Assembly: GCA_019423635.1 (NCBI GenBank)
Contig: JAHZBA010000015.1
Coordinates: 1-61,372, forward strand
DNA from: Clostridiales bacterium
GTDB taxonomy: Bacteria; Bacillota; Clostridia; Oscillospirales; Oscillospiraceae
Length of the DNA stretch: 61,372 nucleotides
Reading direction: 5' to 3'
Under the pieces are notes generated by a model. It ran no database searches, had not been told where the DNA came from, and was given only the letters and a program-made list of their open reading frames with translations. Below are positions 25,269 to 32,785 of the stretch, in pieces. The translations under genes and the position numbers were made by a program. Positions within the stretch are counted from its first letter, which is position 1; the number at the start of each line of letters is the position of its first letter.

Positions 25269-26423
25269 ATGCTGAATTTCCAGTTTTATGAAAAAGTCAA
25301 GGTGGTGTTTGGGAACGGCGCGGTCCGCCGGCTGGGAGAGCTGGCCCATCACATCGGCTGTAAGAAGGCGCTGATCGTATGTGATCCGGCGATCCGGGCC
25401 GCCGGCGCGGTGGAGAAGGTGACCCGGGGTCTGGAGAGCGAGGGCATCGGGTATGCCGTTTTTGACGGGTGTGAGCCCAATCCCCCCATTGCCGCCAGTG
25501 AAAAGGGCTATGAGCTGTTCCGAAAGGAGGGCTGCGACTTTGTCATCGGCCTGGGCGGCGGGAGCAACATAGACTGCGCCAAGGGTGTGAATATCCTGCG
25601 CTTCAATCCCGCCCCGCTGATCCAGTACGCCAACTTCCAAAAGCCCTTTGACGTGGGAACCGGACTGATTGTCATTCCGACCACCGCCGGAACCGGAAGC
25701 GAGATGTCTGACGGCGCAATTCTCTCCGATGAGCATCACATCAAGTTCAATTTCATCGCGGACCAGGCCTTTGCTGAGTACGCGGTGGTGGACCCGGAGC
25801 TGATGGCGGGTATGCCGCCGAAGCTGACGGCCTATACCGGGCTGGACGCGCTGACCCACGCCGTAGAGGGCTACACCGGAACGCTGACCAACGACTTCGT
25901 GCAGTTTTTCGCGGAGAAGGTCATGGACACGGTGGCGGAGTATCTGCCCAGGGCCGTGGCGGACGGCGGCGATCTGGAGGCCCGGGGCAAAATGGCGGTG
26001 GCGGCGTCCGTGGGCGGCTTCCTGCTGCTGTACGGCCACACCCACGCCGGGCACTCCATCGGTCAGACGGTGGGCGGATACTTCAATATCCCCCACGGCA
26101 TGGCGTGTGCTTATGCGGAGCCCTGGGTGTTGGAATTCAACGCGCCCGCCTGCCCGGAGCTGACCCGGCGGGTCGGCCGGACCTTCGGCGCGGTCTTTAC
26201 CGGCAGAGAGACGCCGGAGGAGATCGGCGCGAAGACCCGGGACGCGCTCATCGACTTCCGTGACAACCGGTGCAAGCTGCCCGCCATTACCACCTTCCCC
26301 TATGACGAGGCGCTGTTTGATGAGATCGCGGAGGTCTGCGCCAAGGAGTTCTTCCAGAGGTTCAACCCCCGGAAGATGGAGAGGGAAGACTGCCTGGCGA
26401 TTTTGAAAAAGATGTATGCTTGA
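25269..26423 (+). CDS. Iron-containing alcohol dehydrogenase (4-hydroxybutyrate-dehydrogenase-like)
   Basis: This 384-residue group III alcohol dehydrogenase interconverts an alcohol and aldehyde with NAD(P)H. The nucleotide-binding GLGGGSNIDCAK is near residue 95. The metal ligands are in GLDALTHAVE (Asp, His) and in the HTHAGHSIGQ...IPHGMA region. The start at ATG 25269 follows ACAAGGAGGAAGCGGCC. The next gene is a CoA-acylating aldehyde dehydrogenase and a Cat2-like CoA-transferase follows, the same trio (4hbD, sucD, cat2) as in Clostridium kluyveri. Activity on succinate semialdehyde or a similar omega-oxo acid is therefore a reasonable inference. Confidence 0.85.
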   Translation: MLNFQFYEKVKVVFGNGAVRRLGELAHHIGCKKALIVCDPAIRAAGAVEKVTRGLESEGIGYAVFDGCEPNPPIAASEKGYELFRKEGCDFVIGLGGGSNIDCAKGVNILRFNPAPLIQYANFQKPFDVGTGLIVIPTTAGTGSEMSDGAILSDEHHIKFNFIADQAFAEYAVVDPELMAGMPPKLTAYTGLDALTHAVEGYTGTLTNDFVQFFAEKVMDTVAEYLPRAVADGGDLEARGKMAVAASVGGFLLLYGHTHAGHSIGQTVGGYFNIPHGMACAYAEPWVLEFNAPACPELTRRVGRTFGAVFTGRETPEEIGAKTRDALIDFRDNRCKLPAITTFPYDEALFDEIAEVCAKEFFQRFNPRKMEREDCLAILKKMYA

Positions 26424-26551
26424 GGTCCTGCGCGCAGTTGTTCGGCGCGGCCTGGACGGGCGATGGGCAACGGCTGCGAACACGGGTCTTTCATTTCACA
26501 GTATACCACAGGAACCGGAGGTTCCCATATTAAATAGGGAGGATTTATATT

Positions 26552-27940
26552 ATGGAAAACAAGGCTTTGCTGGATGAGATGATCGCCAAGGGCCGCAAGG
26601 CGCTGGCGGAGCTGGAATCCTACACCCAGGAGCAGATCGACGAGCTGTGCCGTGTGTGCTGCGAGGCGTTCCGTGAGCACGCGGAGGAGCTGGCGAGGGA
26701 GGCCGTGTCGGAGACGGGCCTGGGCAATGTCCCCGACAAGATCACCAAGAACACCGGCTCCCCCGACGGCGTGTGGTATGCCATCAAAAACAAGAAGTCC
26801 GTGGGCATCATCGGTCATGACGAGTGCCGCCACCTGACCTTCGTGGCGCATCCCAAAGGTATTATCTCCTGCGTCATTCCCACCACCAACCCCAATATCA
26901 CCATCCTCTTTAACGGCGTCTACGCCCTGAAGGGCCGGAACGTCATCCTCTGCGCCCCCCATCCCCGGGCCAAGCGCTCCACGGTCCACACCTGCCAGAT
27001 TTTCAACGAGGCGCTGAAGAAGGCCGGCGCGCCGGACAACATCTTCCAGTACGTGGAGGAGCCCAGCATCGAGCTCACCCAGATGATGATGGCCGCCTCG
27101 GACACCGTCCTCGGAACCGGCGGCCCCAACATGGTGAAGGCGGCTTACTCCAGCGGCAAGCCCGCCTACGGCGTGGGCCCCGGCAACTCCCAGACCATCT
27201 TTGATCCCGCCTATGACAACCTTCCCATGGCCGTGGGACAGACGGTGTTCGGCTGCAAGTTCGACAACGGCATCATCTGCGCCTGCAACCGCTCTTTCAT
27301 CACCCCCAGGTCGATTTCCGCCAAGGTGGTGGAGCTGATGAAGGGGGAGAAGGTCTACTATACCGACGATCCCGCCGTCCGGGACCGGGCCCGGAACCTC
27401 CTGTTCCCCAACGGCCTGGGCGCTATCAACGGCAAGCCTGTGGGCCAGAGCGTCCAGGACATCGCCCAGATGCTGGAGCTGGACATTCCGGCGGACACCT
27501 CCATCATCGTCATCAAGGTGGACAAGTACGGCACGGAGGAGCCCCTCTGCCGGGAGAAGATGGTGCCCCTGGCGGTCCACATTGAGTGCGAGGATGTGGA
27601 TGAGGCGATTCAGATTGCCAAGGCCAACCTGCTGATGGAGGGCGCGGGACACTCCTCTGTCATCCACACCAACAACAAGGCCCTGGTGGAGAAGGCAGCC
27701 TGCACGCTGCCGGTGTCCCGGATGCTGGTGAACTGCCCCGGCGTGTTCTCCGCAAACCCCGCTCTGGCCAACGGCCTCTGCCCCACGGCGACCCTGGGCT
27801 GCGGCTCCTGGGCCGGCTGCTCCGTGTCGGAGAACCTGGGCTTTGAACAGCTCATCAACGTCTCCCGGATCGCCTATGTATACCCGGAGAATGAGATTCC
27901 GGACCACGAGTCTGTGTGGAACGGCGCCGCGGAATTCTAA
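26552..27940 (+). CDS. CoA-acylating aldehyde dehydrogenase (SucD/EutE-like)
   Basis: This 462-residue aldehyde dehydrogenase lacks the C-terminal residues of non-acylating ALDHs. It has the acylating-type active site DNGIICACNRSF, the nucleotide-region GTGGPNMVKAAYSSGKP and the conserved LGCGSWAG. It should oxidise an aldehyde to its acyl-CoA with NAD, or run in reverse. Relatives act on succinate semialdehyde, sulfoacetaldehyde or acetaldehyde; the neighbours favour the first type. AGGGAGGATTTATATT precedes the ATG, and 128 bases separate it from the ADH gene, enough for its own promoter. Confidence 0.85.
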   Translation: MENKALLDEMIAKGRKALAELESYTQEQIDELCRVCCEAFREHAEELAREAVSETGLGNVPDKITKNTGSPDGVWYAIKNKKSVGIIGHDECRHLTFVAHPKGIISCVIPTTNPNITILFNGVYALKGRNVILCAPHPRAKRSTVHTCQIFNEALKKAGAPDNIFQYVEEPSIELTQMMMAASDTVLGTGGPNMVKAAYSSGKPAYGVGPGNSQTIFDPAYDNLPMAVGQTVFGCKFDNGIICACNRSFITPRSISAKVVELMKGEKVYYTDDPAVRDRARNLLFPNGLGAINGKPVGQSVQDIAQMLELDIPADTSIIVIKVDKYGTEEPLCREKMVPLAVHIECEDVDEAIQIAKANLLMEGAGHSSVIHTNNKALVEKAACTLPVSRMLVNCPGVFSANPALANGLCPTATLGCGSWAGCSVSENLGFEQLINVSRIAYVYPENEIPDHESVWNGAAEF

Positions 27941-27952
27941 GAGAACCAGACT

Positions 27953-27984
27953 GCGCGGGGACGGTACGCCGCCCCCGCGCTTTT
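27953..27984 (+). terminator. Hairpin with short T run after aldehyde dehydrogenase
   Basis: GCGCGGGG (27953-27960) pairs with CCCCGCGC (27973-27980) and TTTT follows. It lies in a 60-base gap inside the apparent operon, so it may be a partial terminator that lowers expression of the following carrier. Confidence 0.55.
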
Positions 27985-28000
27985 CAAACAGGAGAGTCAC

Positions 28001-29197
28001 ATGAATGTTGCACAATTAAAAAAAGCCCGCTGGGGGTATCTGGTCCTGGGCGTCGTACTGCTGCTGTGTCTGGGATTGATTTACGCCTGGAGTGTGTTCC
28101 GGGCGCCGCTGGAGGCGGAATTCGGCTGGAGCAAGGCCCAGACCTCCGTCACCTTCTCCGTCTCCATGACCATGTTCTGTCTGGGCGGCCTGGCCAGCGG
28201 CGCGGTGACCGGGAGGAAAGGCCCCCGCTTCACGCTGGCGGCCTGCGCCGTCTGCCTGCTGGCGGGCTTTGCCCTGGCATCCCGCATCAACTCCCTGCCG
28301 GGCATCTACATCACCTACGGCGGCTTCTGCGGTTTTGGCGTGGGCCTGGGCTATAACGCCACCATTTCCACGCTGATGCGCTGGTTTCCGGATAAGCAGG
28401 GCTTGGTCTCCGGCATCACCCTGATGGGCTTCGGCTTCGGCGGAATGCTGCTGGGCACCCTGGGCGCCAGTCTGATTACGGCCCTGGGCTGGCGGACCAC
28501 GTTTTTGATCTTTGCCGTGGCCTTTGCCGTCATCATGATGGTTGGCGCGCTGCTGCTGCGAACGGCGCAGGACGCCTTTGTGGAGGCCGTGGCCACCGGC
28601 GGGAAGAAGAAGGAGGCCGTGGAGGAGATTCCCTGGGGGAAGATGCTGCGCCGCCGGAACTTCTGGCTCTGCTTCATCTGGGCCATCATCCTCTCCGCCG
28701 CCGGCCTTGCCATCATCAACGAGGCGACCACCTATGCCGCCCCCTTTGTGGACGGGGATCTGACCCGAGCCGCCGCCCTGGCCGGCATGGTCTCCATTGC
28801 CAACGGCGTGGGCCGGGTCATCTCCGGGCAGATGTTTGACACCGCGGGCTACCGGACCACCATGCTGAGCATCAGCGTGGTCTACATCGCCGCCTCCGCC
28901 GCCCTCACCGCCTCCCTGAAAACCGGCAGCGTACCCATTTTGACGGCGGCATTTTTGCTGGTGGGGCTGGCCTACGGCGGCGTGCCGCCCGTCAACTCCG
29001 CGTTTGTGGCCTATTTCTTCGGACGCAGGCACTATGCGCTGAATTTTAGCATCATCAATCTGAATCTGATTGCCGCGTCCTATCTGGGGCCCCTCTGCGG
29101 CGGCGGAAGCTACACCGGAACCTTTACCGCTATTTTGATCTTCGCGGTGGTGGGCGCGGTGCTGACGCTGCTGGTAAAGCGGCCCGCCAGAGCATGA
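28001..29197 (+). CDS. OFA-type MFS carrier (oxalate/formate antiporter-like)
   Basis: This 398-residue transporter has twelve predicted helices. Its N-terminus LGLIYAWSVFRAPLEAEFGW is characteristic of the oxalate/formate antiporter (OFA) group, followed by the MFS-type RKGPRFTLAACAVCLLAG region. OFA carriers exchange small organic acids. AGGAGAGTCAC precedes the ATG, and the downstream CoA-transferase starts 17 bases after its stop. It probably imports an acid substrate for the surrounding enzymes or exports their product. The exact solute is not shown. Confidence 0.84.
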   Translation: MNVAQLKKARWGYLVLGVVLLLCLGLIYAWSVFRAPLEAEFGWSKAQTSVTFSVSMTMFCLGGLASGAVTGRKGPRFTLAACAVCLLAGFALASRINSLPGIYITYGGFCGFGVGLGYNATISTLMRWFPDKQGLVSGITLMGFGFGGMLLGTLGASLITALGWRTTFLIFAVAFAVIMMVGALLLRTAQDAFVEAVATGGKKKEAVEEIPWGKMLRRRNFWLCFIWAIILSAAGLAIINEATTYAAPFVDGDLTRAAALAGMVSIANGVGRVISGQMFDTAGYRTTMLSISVVYIAASAALTASLKTGSVPILTAAFLLVGLAYGGVPPVNSAFVAYFFGRRHYALNFSIINLNLIAASYLGPLCGGGSYTGTFTAILIFAVVGAVLTLLVKRPARA

Positions 29198-29214
29198 GAA
29201 AGGAGAAGCATCCT

Positions 29215-30555
29215 ATGAATGTTTACGAGGAATATCAGAAAAAGCTGGTCTCCCCGGAGGAGGCCGTCAAGCTGGTAAAGGACGGGGACTGGGTGGACTA
29301 CAGCCAGACCTGCTCCTTCCCGGAGGCTCTGGACGAGGCCCTGGCCGCCCGGAAGGGGGAGCTGAGGGACATCAAGGTCCGCAACGCCATCGCCATGAAG
29401 CCCATTCAGGTAGTGGAGCAGGACCCGGAGCATGAGACCTTTACATACAACGCATGGCACTGCTCCGGCCTGGACCGGAGGTATGTGGATAAGGGCTGGG
29501 CCTATTACGCCCCCATGCTGTTCCGGGACTGCGGGTCGTACTACAGCCGGGGCTATGCACCGGTGAACGTGGCGATGATCTCCGTGGCCCCCATGGACCG
29601 GCACGGCTATTTCAGCTACGGCCTCACCAACTGCTGTATGCAGGAGATGCTGGACGCGGCGGAGCACATCATCCTGGAGGTCAATGAGCATATGCCGGTG
29701 ATCTACGGCTCTGAGGGAGACCACATCCACATCTCCGAGGTGGACTGTGTGGTGGAGGGCCATCGGGATATCTGCCTCGCTCCCGGCGGGTCCGCCAGCG
29801 AGATTGACCGGAAGATCGCCGCCAACATCTTCCCCTACCTCTATGACGGCATCACTCTCCAGATCGGCATCGGCGGGATGCCCAATGCCCTGGGCGGGTT
29901 GATCGCGGAGTCCGACCTGAAGGACCTGGGAATGCACACGGAGCTGATGAGCGACGGATACCTGCGGCTCTATCAGGTGGGGAAGATCACCAACAAGAAG
30001 AAAAAGCTGAACCGGGGCAAGGGGGTGTTCTCCATCTGCTCGGGGTCCCGGGAGCTGTACGAGTTCCTGGATCAGAACATGGACATCCTCTCTGCGCCCA
30101 TGCGGTACGTGAACAATCCCGAGACCATCCGTCAGCTGGATGACTTCGTGTCCATCAACGGCTGCATCGCCGCGGATCTCTACGGACAGGTGTGCTCTGA
30201 GACCTCCGGGACCCGGCATATCAGCGGCACCGGCGGACAGCTGGATTTCGTCACAGGGGCTTACATGGCGGACCACGGCCAGGCGTTTTTGGCTATGTCC
30301 TCCACCTTCACGGATAAGCAGGGCGTTCCCCACTCTCGGATTCTGCCCAGGTTCACGGAGGGCGACGTCATCACCACGCCCCGCACGCAGGCGCCGAACC
30401 TGGTGACGGAGTACGGCGTGGCCCGTCTCTCCGGTCTCTCCACCTGGGAGCGGGCGGAAAAGCTGATCGCCATCGCCCATCCGGATTTCCGGGAGGAGCT
30501 GATTGCCGCCGCAGAAGAGCAGAGGATCTGGCGCCGGTCCAACAGGCGGGGATAA
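29215..30555 (+). CDS. Butyryl/4-hydroxybutyrate-type CoA-transferase
   Basis: This 446-residue family I CoA-transferase moves CoA between acyl-CoA and a free acid such as acetate. It carries the glycine motif LQIGIGGMPNAL, the central DLYGQVCSETSGTRHISGTG, and the end IAHPDFREELIAAAEEQRIW, typical of the But/Cat2 group. The start at ATG 29215 follows AAAGGAGAAGCATCCT; an earlier in-frame ATG overlaps the carrier stop without a site. Close resemblance to But makes butyryl-CoA:acetate transfer possible, while the ADH/ALDH neighbours point to 4-hydroxybutyrate. I cannot choose between them. Confidence 0.88.
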   Translation: MNVYEEYQKKLVSPEEAVKLVKDGDWVDYSQTCSFPEALDEALAARKGELRDIKVRNAIAMKPIQVVEQDPEHETFTYNAWHCSGLDRRYVDKGWAYYAPMLFRDCGSYYSRGYAPVNVAMISVAPMDRHGYFSYGLTNCCMQEMLDAAEHIILEVNEHMPVIYGSEGDHIHISEVDCVVEGHRDICLAPGGSASEIDRKIAANIFPYLYDGITLQIGIGGMPNALGGLIAESDLKDLGMHTELMSDGYLRLYQVGKITNKKKKLNRGKGVFSICSGSRELYEFLDQNMDILSAPMRYVNNPETIRQLDDFVSINGCIAADLYGQVCSETSGTRHISGTGGQLDFVTGAYMADHGQAFLAMSSTFTDKQGVPHSRILPRFTEGDVITTPRTQAPNLVTEYGVARLSGLSTWERAEKLIAIAHPDFREELIAAAEEQRIWRRSNRRG

Positions 30556-30660
30556 GGGATGCCCCCTGGCCTGTTTACATCCGGCAAGACGCCGGGACTT
30601 TCGGCAGCAGGCTGCCCGGAATTTCCGCGTGCTGTCCGATGGAAACAGATCTCTCAAAAA

Positions 30661-30677
30661 CAGCCGAATTATACAAG
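30661..30677 (-). promoter_or_regulatory. Operator candidate CTTGTATAATTCGG upstream of the OYE-like gene
   Basis: On the minus strand this reads CTTGTATAATTCGGCTG, close to the other motif copies. It lies 57 bases before the flavoenzyme start in a 178-base gap, so a separate regulated promoter for the OYE-like gene is likely. Confidence 0.45.
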
Positions 30678-30733
30678 CCGAGCCCCGGCAGGGCCGGTAT
30701 GCTGTATGTAGAATGATGAAAGGAGATGTTACT

Positions 30734-32701
30734 ATGCCGCATGAGAAATATCCGCTGCTTTTCAGTCCCATCAAGGTGCACAACACCGTTTTCCGCAACC
30801 GTATCATGGCGACGCCCACCTCCCTCTCCTGGGCGGACCCCTGGAGCGGCGCCCCGGAGGACATGACCCTCTTCTACTATGAGGACAAGGCCCGGGGCGG
30901 CGCGGCCTCCGTGACCATGTCCGAGACCACCATCAGCCGGGAGCACGGGGCCTCCCGGGGCGTGGGCCACTATGTCACCTTTGACCCGGTTCACGGAGAT
31001 CCCGGTCCCCAGCTCATCAAGATCACGGAGGCGCTCCGCCGTCACGGGGCGGTACCCTCCATCCAGATTCACCACGCCGGAGACGTCACCTTCCCGGAGC
31101 TCATCGGCGGGCAGGACCCCTGGGGGCCCAACGATTACGTCCGCCCCGACGGGGTTCACGTCCAGGGAATGACGGAGGAGATGATGCACCTGGTGGCGGA
31201 GGACTTCGCCAATGCCGCCGCCGCTGCCAAGTATAACGGCTTCGGCATGGTGCAGGTCCACGGCGCCCACGGCTGGCTGCTGGGTCAGTTCCAGTCCGGG
31301 GCCACCAACTGGCGCAAGGACCAGTACGGCGGCAGCGTGGAGAACCGGGCCCGTTTCCCCCTGATGGTGGTCAAGGCCATCCGGGAAAAGGTGGGCGACG
31401 ACTTCCTGATTGAGTACCGCATGAGCGGCGACGAGCACCTGGAGGGCGGCATTGTGGGTGAGGAGGCCGCCGAATTTGCCTCCATCATCCAGGATTACGT
31501 GGATATCATCCATGTTTCCGCCGGGTCTTACTATACCGCCCGGGAGTATACCTTCCCCGGCTCCTATCAGCCCAGGGACACCAACACCCACCTGGCCGCC
31601 ATGGTCAAAAAGAAGGTCCGCATCCCCGTGGCCACCGTGGGAGCCCACATGGACCCGAAGATCATGGAGCAGATTCTGGAAGAGGGCATGGCGGACTTTA
31701 TCGCCATCGGCCGTGGCTTTATCGCCGACCCGGAGCTGCCCCACAAGATCCAGGACGGCAGGGAGGAGGACATCCGCCCCTGCGTGCGGTGCAACAACTG
31801 CCTGGGCCGCAAGTACGAGGGCAAGAACAACTGCGATGTCAACCCCACGGCGGGTGCGGAGCTGTGGACGGTCCGTACGCCGGACGTGACGGTTCCCCGC
31901 AAGGTGCTGGTCATCGGCGGCGGCCCCGGCGGAATGCAGGCGGCCATCACCGCCGCCGACCGGGGACACGAGGTCACGTTGGTGGAAAAGAGCGGCGAAT
32001 TGGGCGGTATGCTGAAATTCTCCTATAAGGACGAGCACAAGTATGATCTTGCCAATTTCCTCAACTATTTGAAGCGGCAGGTGGCCAAGCGTGCCATCAA
32101 CGTCCGGCTGAATACCGAGGCCACCGTGGAGCTGATCGAGCGGGAGAAGCCGTACGCCGTCATCTGCGGCGTGGGCGCGCAGCCGGTAACGCCCCATTTC
32201 CCCGGTATGGACAGCCTGCCCTGTATGCACGCTCTGGAGGCCTATGAGCACCCGGAGTCTGTCAAGAGCGAGGACGTAGTGATCATCGGCGGCGGCCTGG
32301 TGGGCTGCGAGATCGCAATCTTCCTGGGCGCGAGAGGGAAGAAGGTCTCCCTGGTGGAGATGCTGGACACCCTGGCGCCGGAGGCCAACCGCATCCACAA
32401 GGACTCCATGATGGAAGCACTGACGGACCCCGCCAACTCCATCACGCAGTATCTCTCCACCAAGTGTCTGGAGCTGACACCCCAGGGGGTCCGGGTACAG
32501 ACCGCCGACGGTGAGGAGAAGATTCTGCCGGCGAGCACAGTGGTCTATGCGGTGGGGATGCGCTCCAGGCAGGATTTGGCCATGGAGCTCCAGAGCGCCT
32601 GCGGCGTGAAGCGGTTCTTCGCCATCGGCGACTGTCAGACCCCCCAGAGGATTAAAAACGCAGTTCACGACGGCTATTACGCCGCTATGGACATTATCTG
32701 A
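30734..32701 (+). CDS. OYE/2,4-dienoyl-CoA reductase-like iron-sulfur flavoenzyme
   Basis: This 655-residue, two-part enzyme has an N-terminal FMN TIM barrel (residues ~5-340: HHAGDVT, QVHGAHGWLLGQF, WRKDQYGGS, FIAIGRGFIADP). The cluster CVRCNNC with a fourth Cys in NNCDVNP then binds a [4Fe-4S] centre. The C-terminal FAD/NAD(P)H part has VIGGGPGGMQA and VIIGGGLVGCE. This is the layout of 2,4-dienoyl-CoA reductase, 2-enoate reductase and bile-acid BaiCD/BaiH enzymes. It should reduce an alpha,beta-unsaturated acid, ketone or CoA ester with NAD(P)H. It follows AAAGGAGATGTTACT. The substrate is unknown. Confidence 0.9.
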   Translation: MPHEKYPLLFSPIKVHNTVFRNRIMATPTSLSWADPWSGAPEDMTLFYYEDKARGGAASVTMSETTISREHGASRGVGHYVTFDPVHGDPGPQLIKITEALRRHGAVPSIQIHHAGDVTFPELIGGQDPWGPNDYVRPDGVHVQGMTEEMMHLVAEDFANAAAAAKYNGFGMVQVHGAHGWLLGQFQSGATNWRKDQYGGSVENRARFPLMVVKAIREKVGDDFLIEYRMSGDEHLEGGIVGEEAAEFASIIQDYVDIIHVSAGSYYTAREYTFPGSYQPRDTNTHLAAMVKKKVRIPVATVGAHMDPKIMEQILEEGMADFIAIGRGFIADPELPHKIQDGREEDIRPCVRCNNCLGRKYEGKNNCDVNPTAGAELWTVRTPDVTVPRKVLVIGGGPGGMQAAITAADRGHEVTLVEKSGELGGMLKFSYKDEHKYDLANFLNYLKRQVAKRAINVRLNTEATVELIEREKPYAVICGVGAQPVTPHFPGMDSLPCMHALEAYEHPESVKSEDVVIIGGGLVGCEIAIFLGARGKKVSLVEMLDTLAPEANRIHKDSMMEALTDPANSITQYLSTKCLELTPQGVRVQTADGEEKILPASTVVYAVGMRSRQDLAMELQSACGVKRFFAIGDCQTPQRIKNAVHDGYYAAMDII

Positions 32702-32715
32702 GCCCGCTTCAAAAG

Positions 32716-32745
32716 AGCCGGCCCGCCGGGGACGGCGGGCCGGCT
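32716..32745 (+). terminator. Stem-loop after the OYE-like gene
   Basis: AGCCGGCCCGCCG pairs with CGGCGGGCCGGCT across a GGGA loop (32729-32732). Only a weak T stretch follows, so it may protect the transcript end or terminate inefficiently. Confidence 0.6.
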
Positions 32746-32785
32746 TCGACGTTGACGGATCAATATTTGACAATGGAGGTGCCCT

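Noticed and set aside
23448..26483. 1011-codon minus-strand frame across the YtcJ and ADH genes
   Set aside because: It crosses two intact enzymes on the other strand and has shadow-frame composition.
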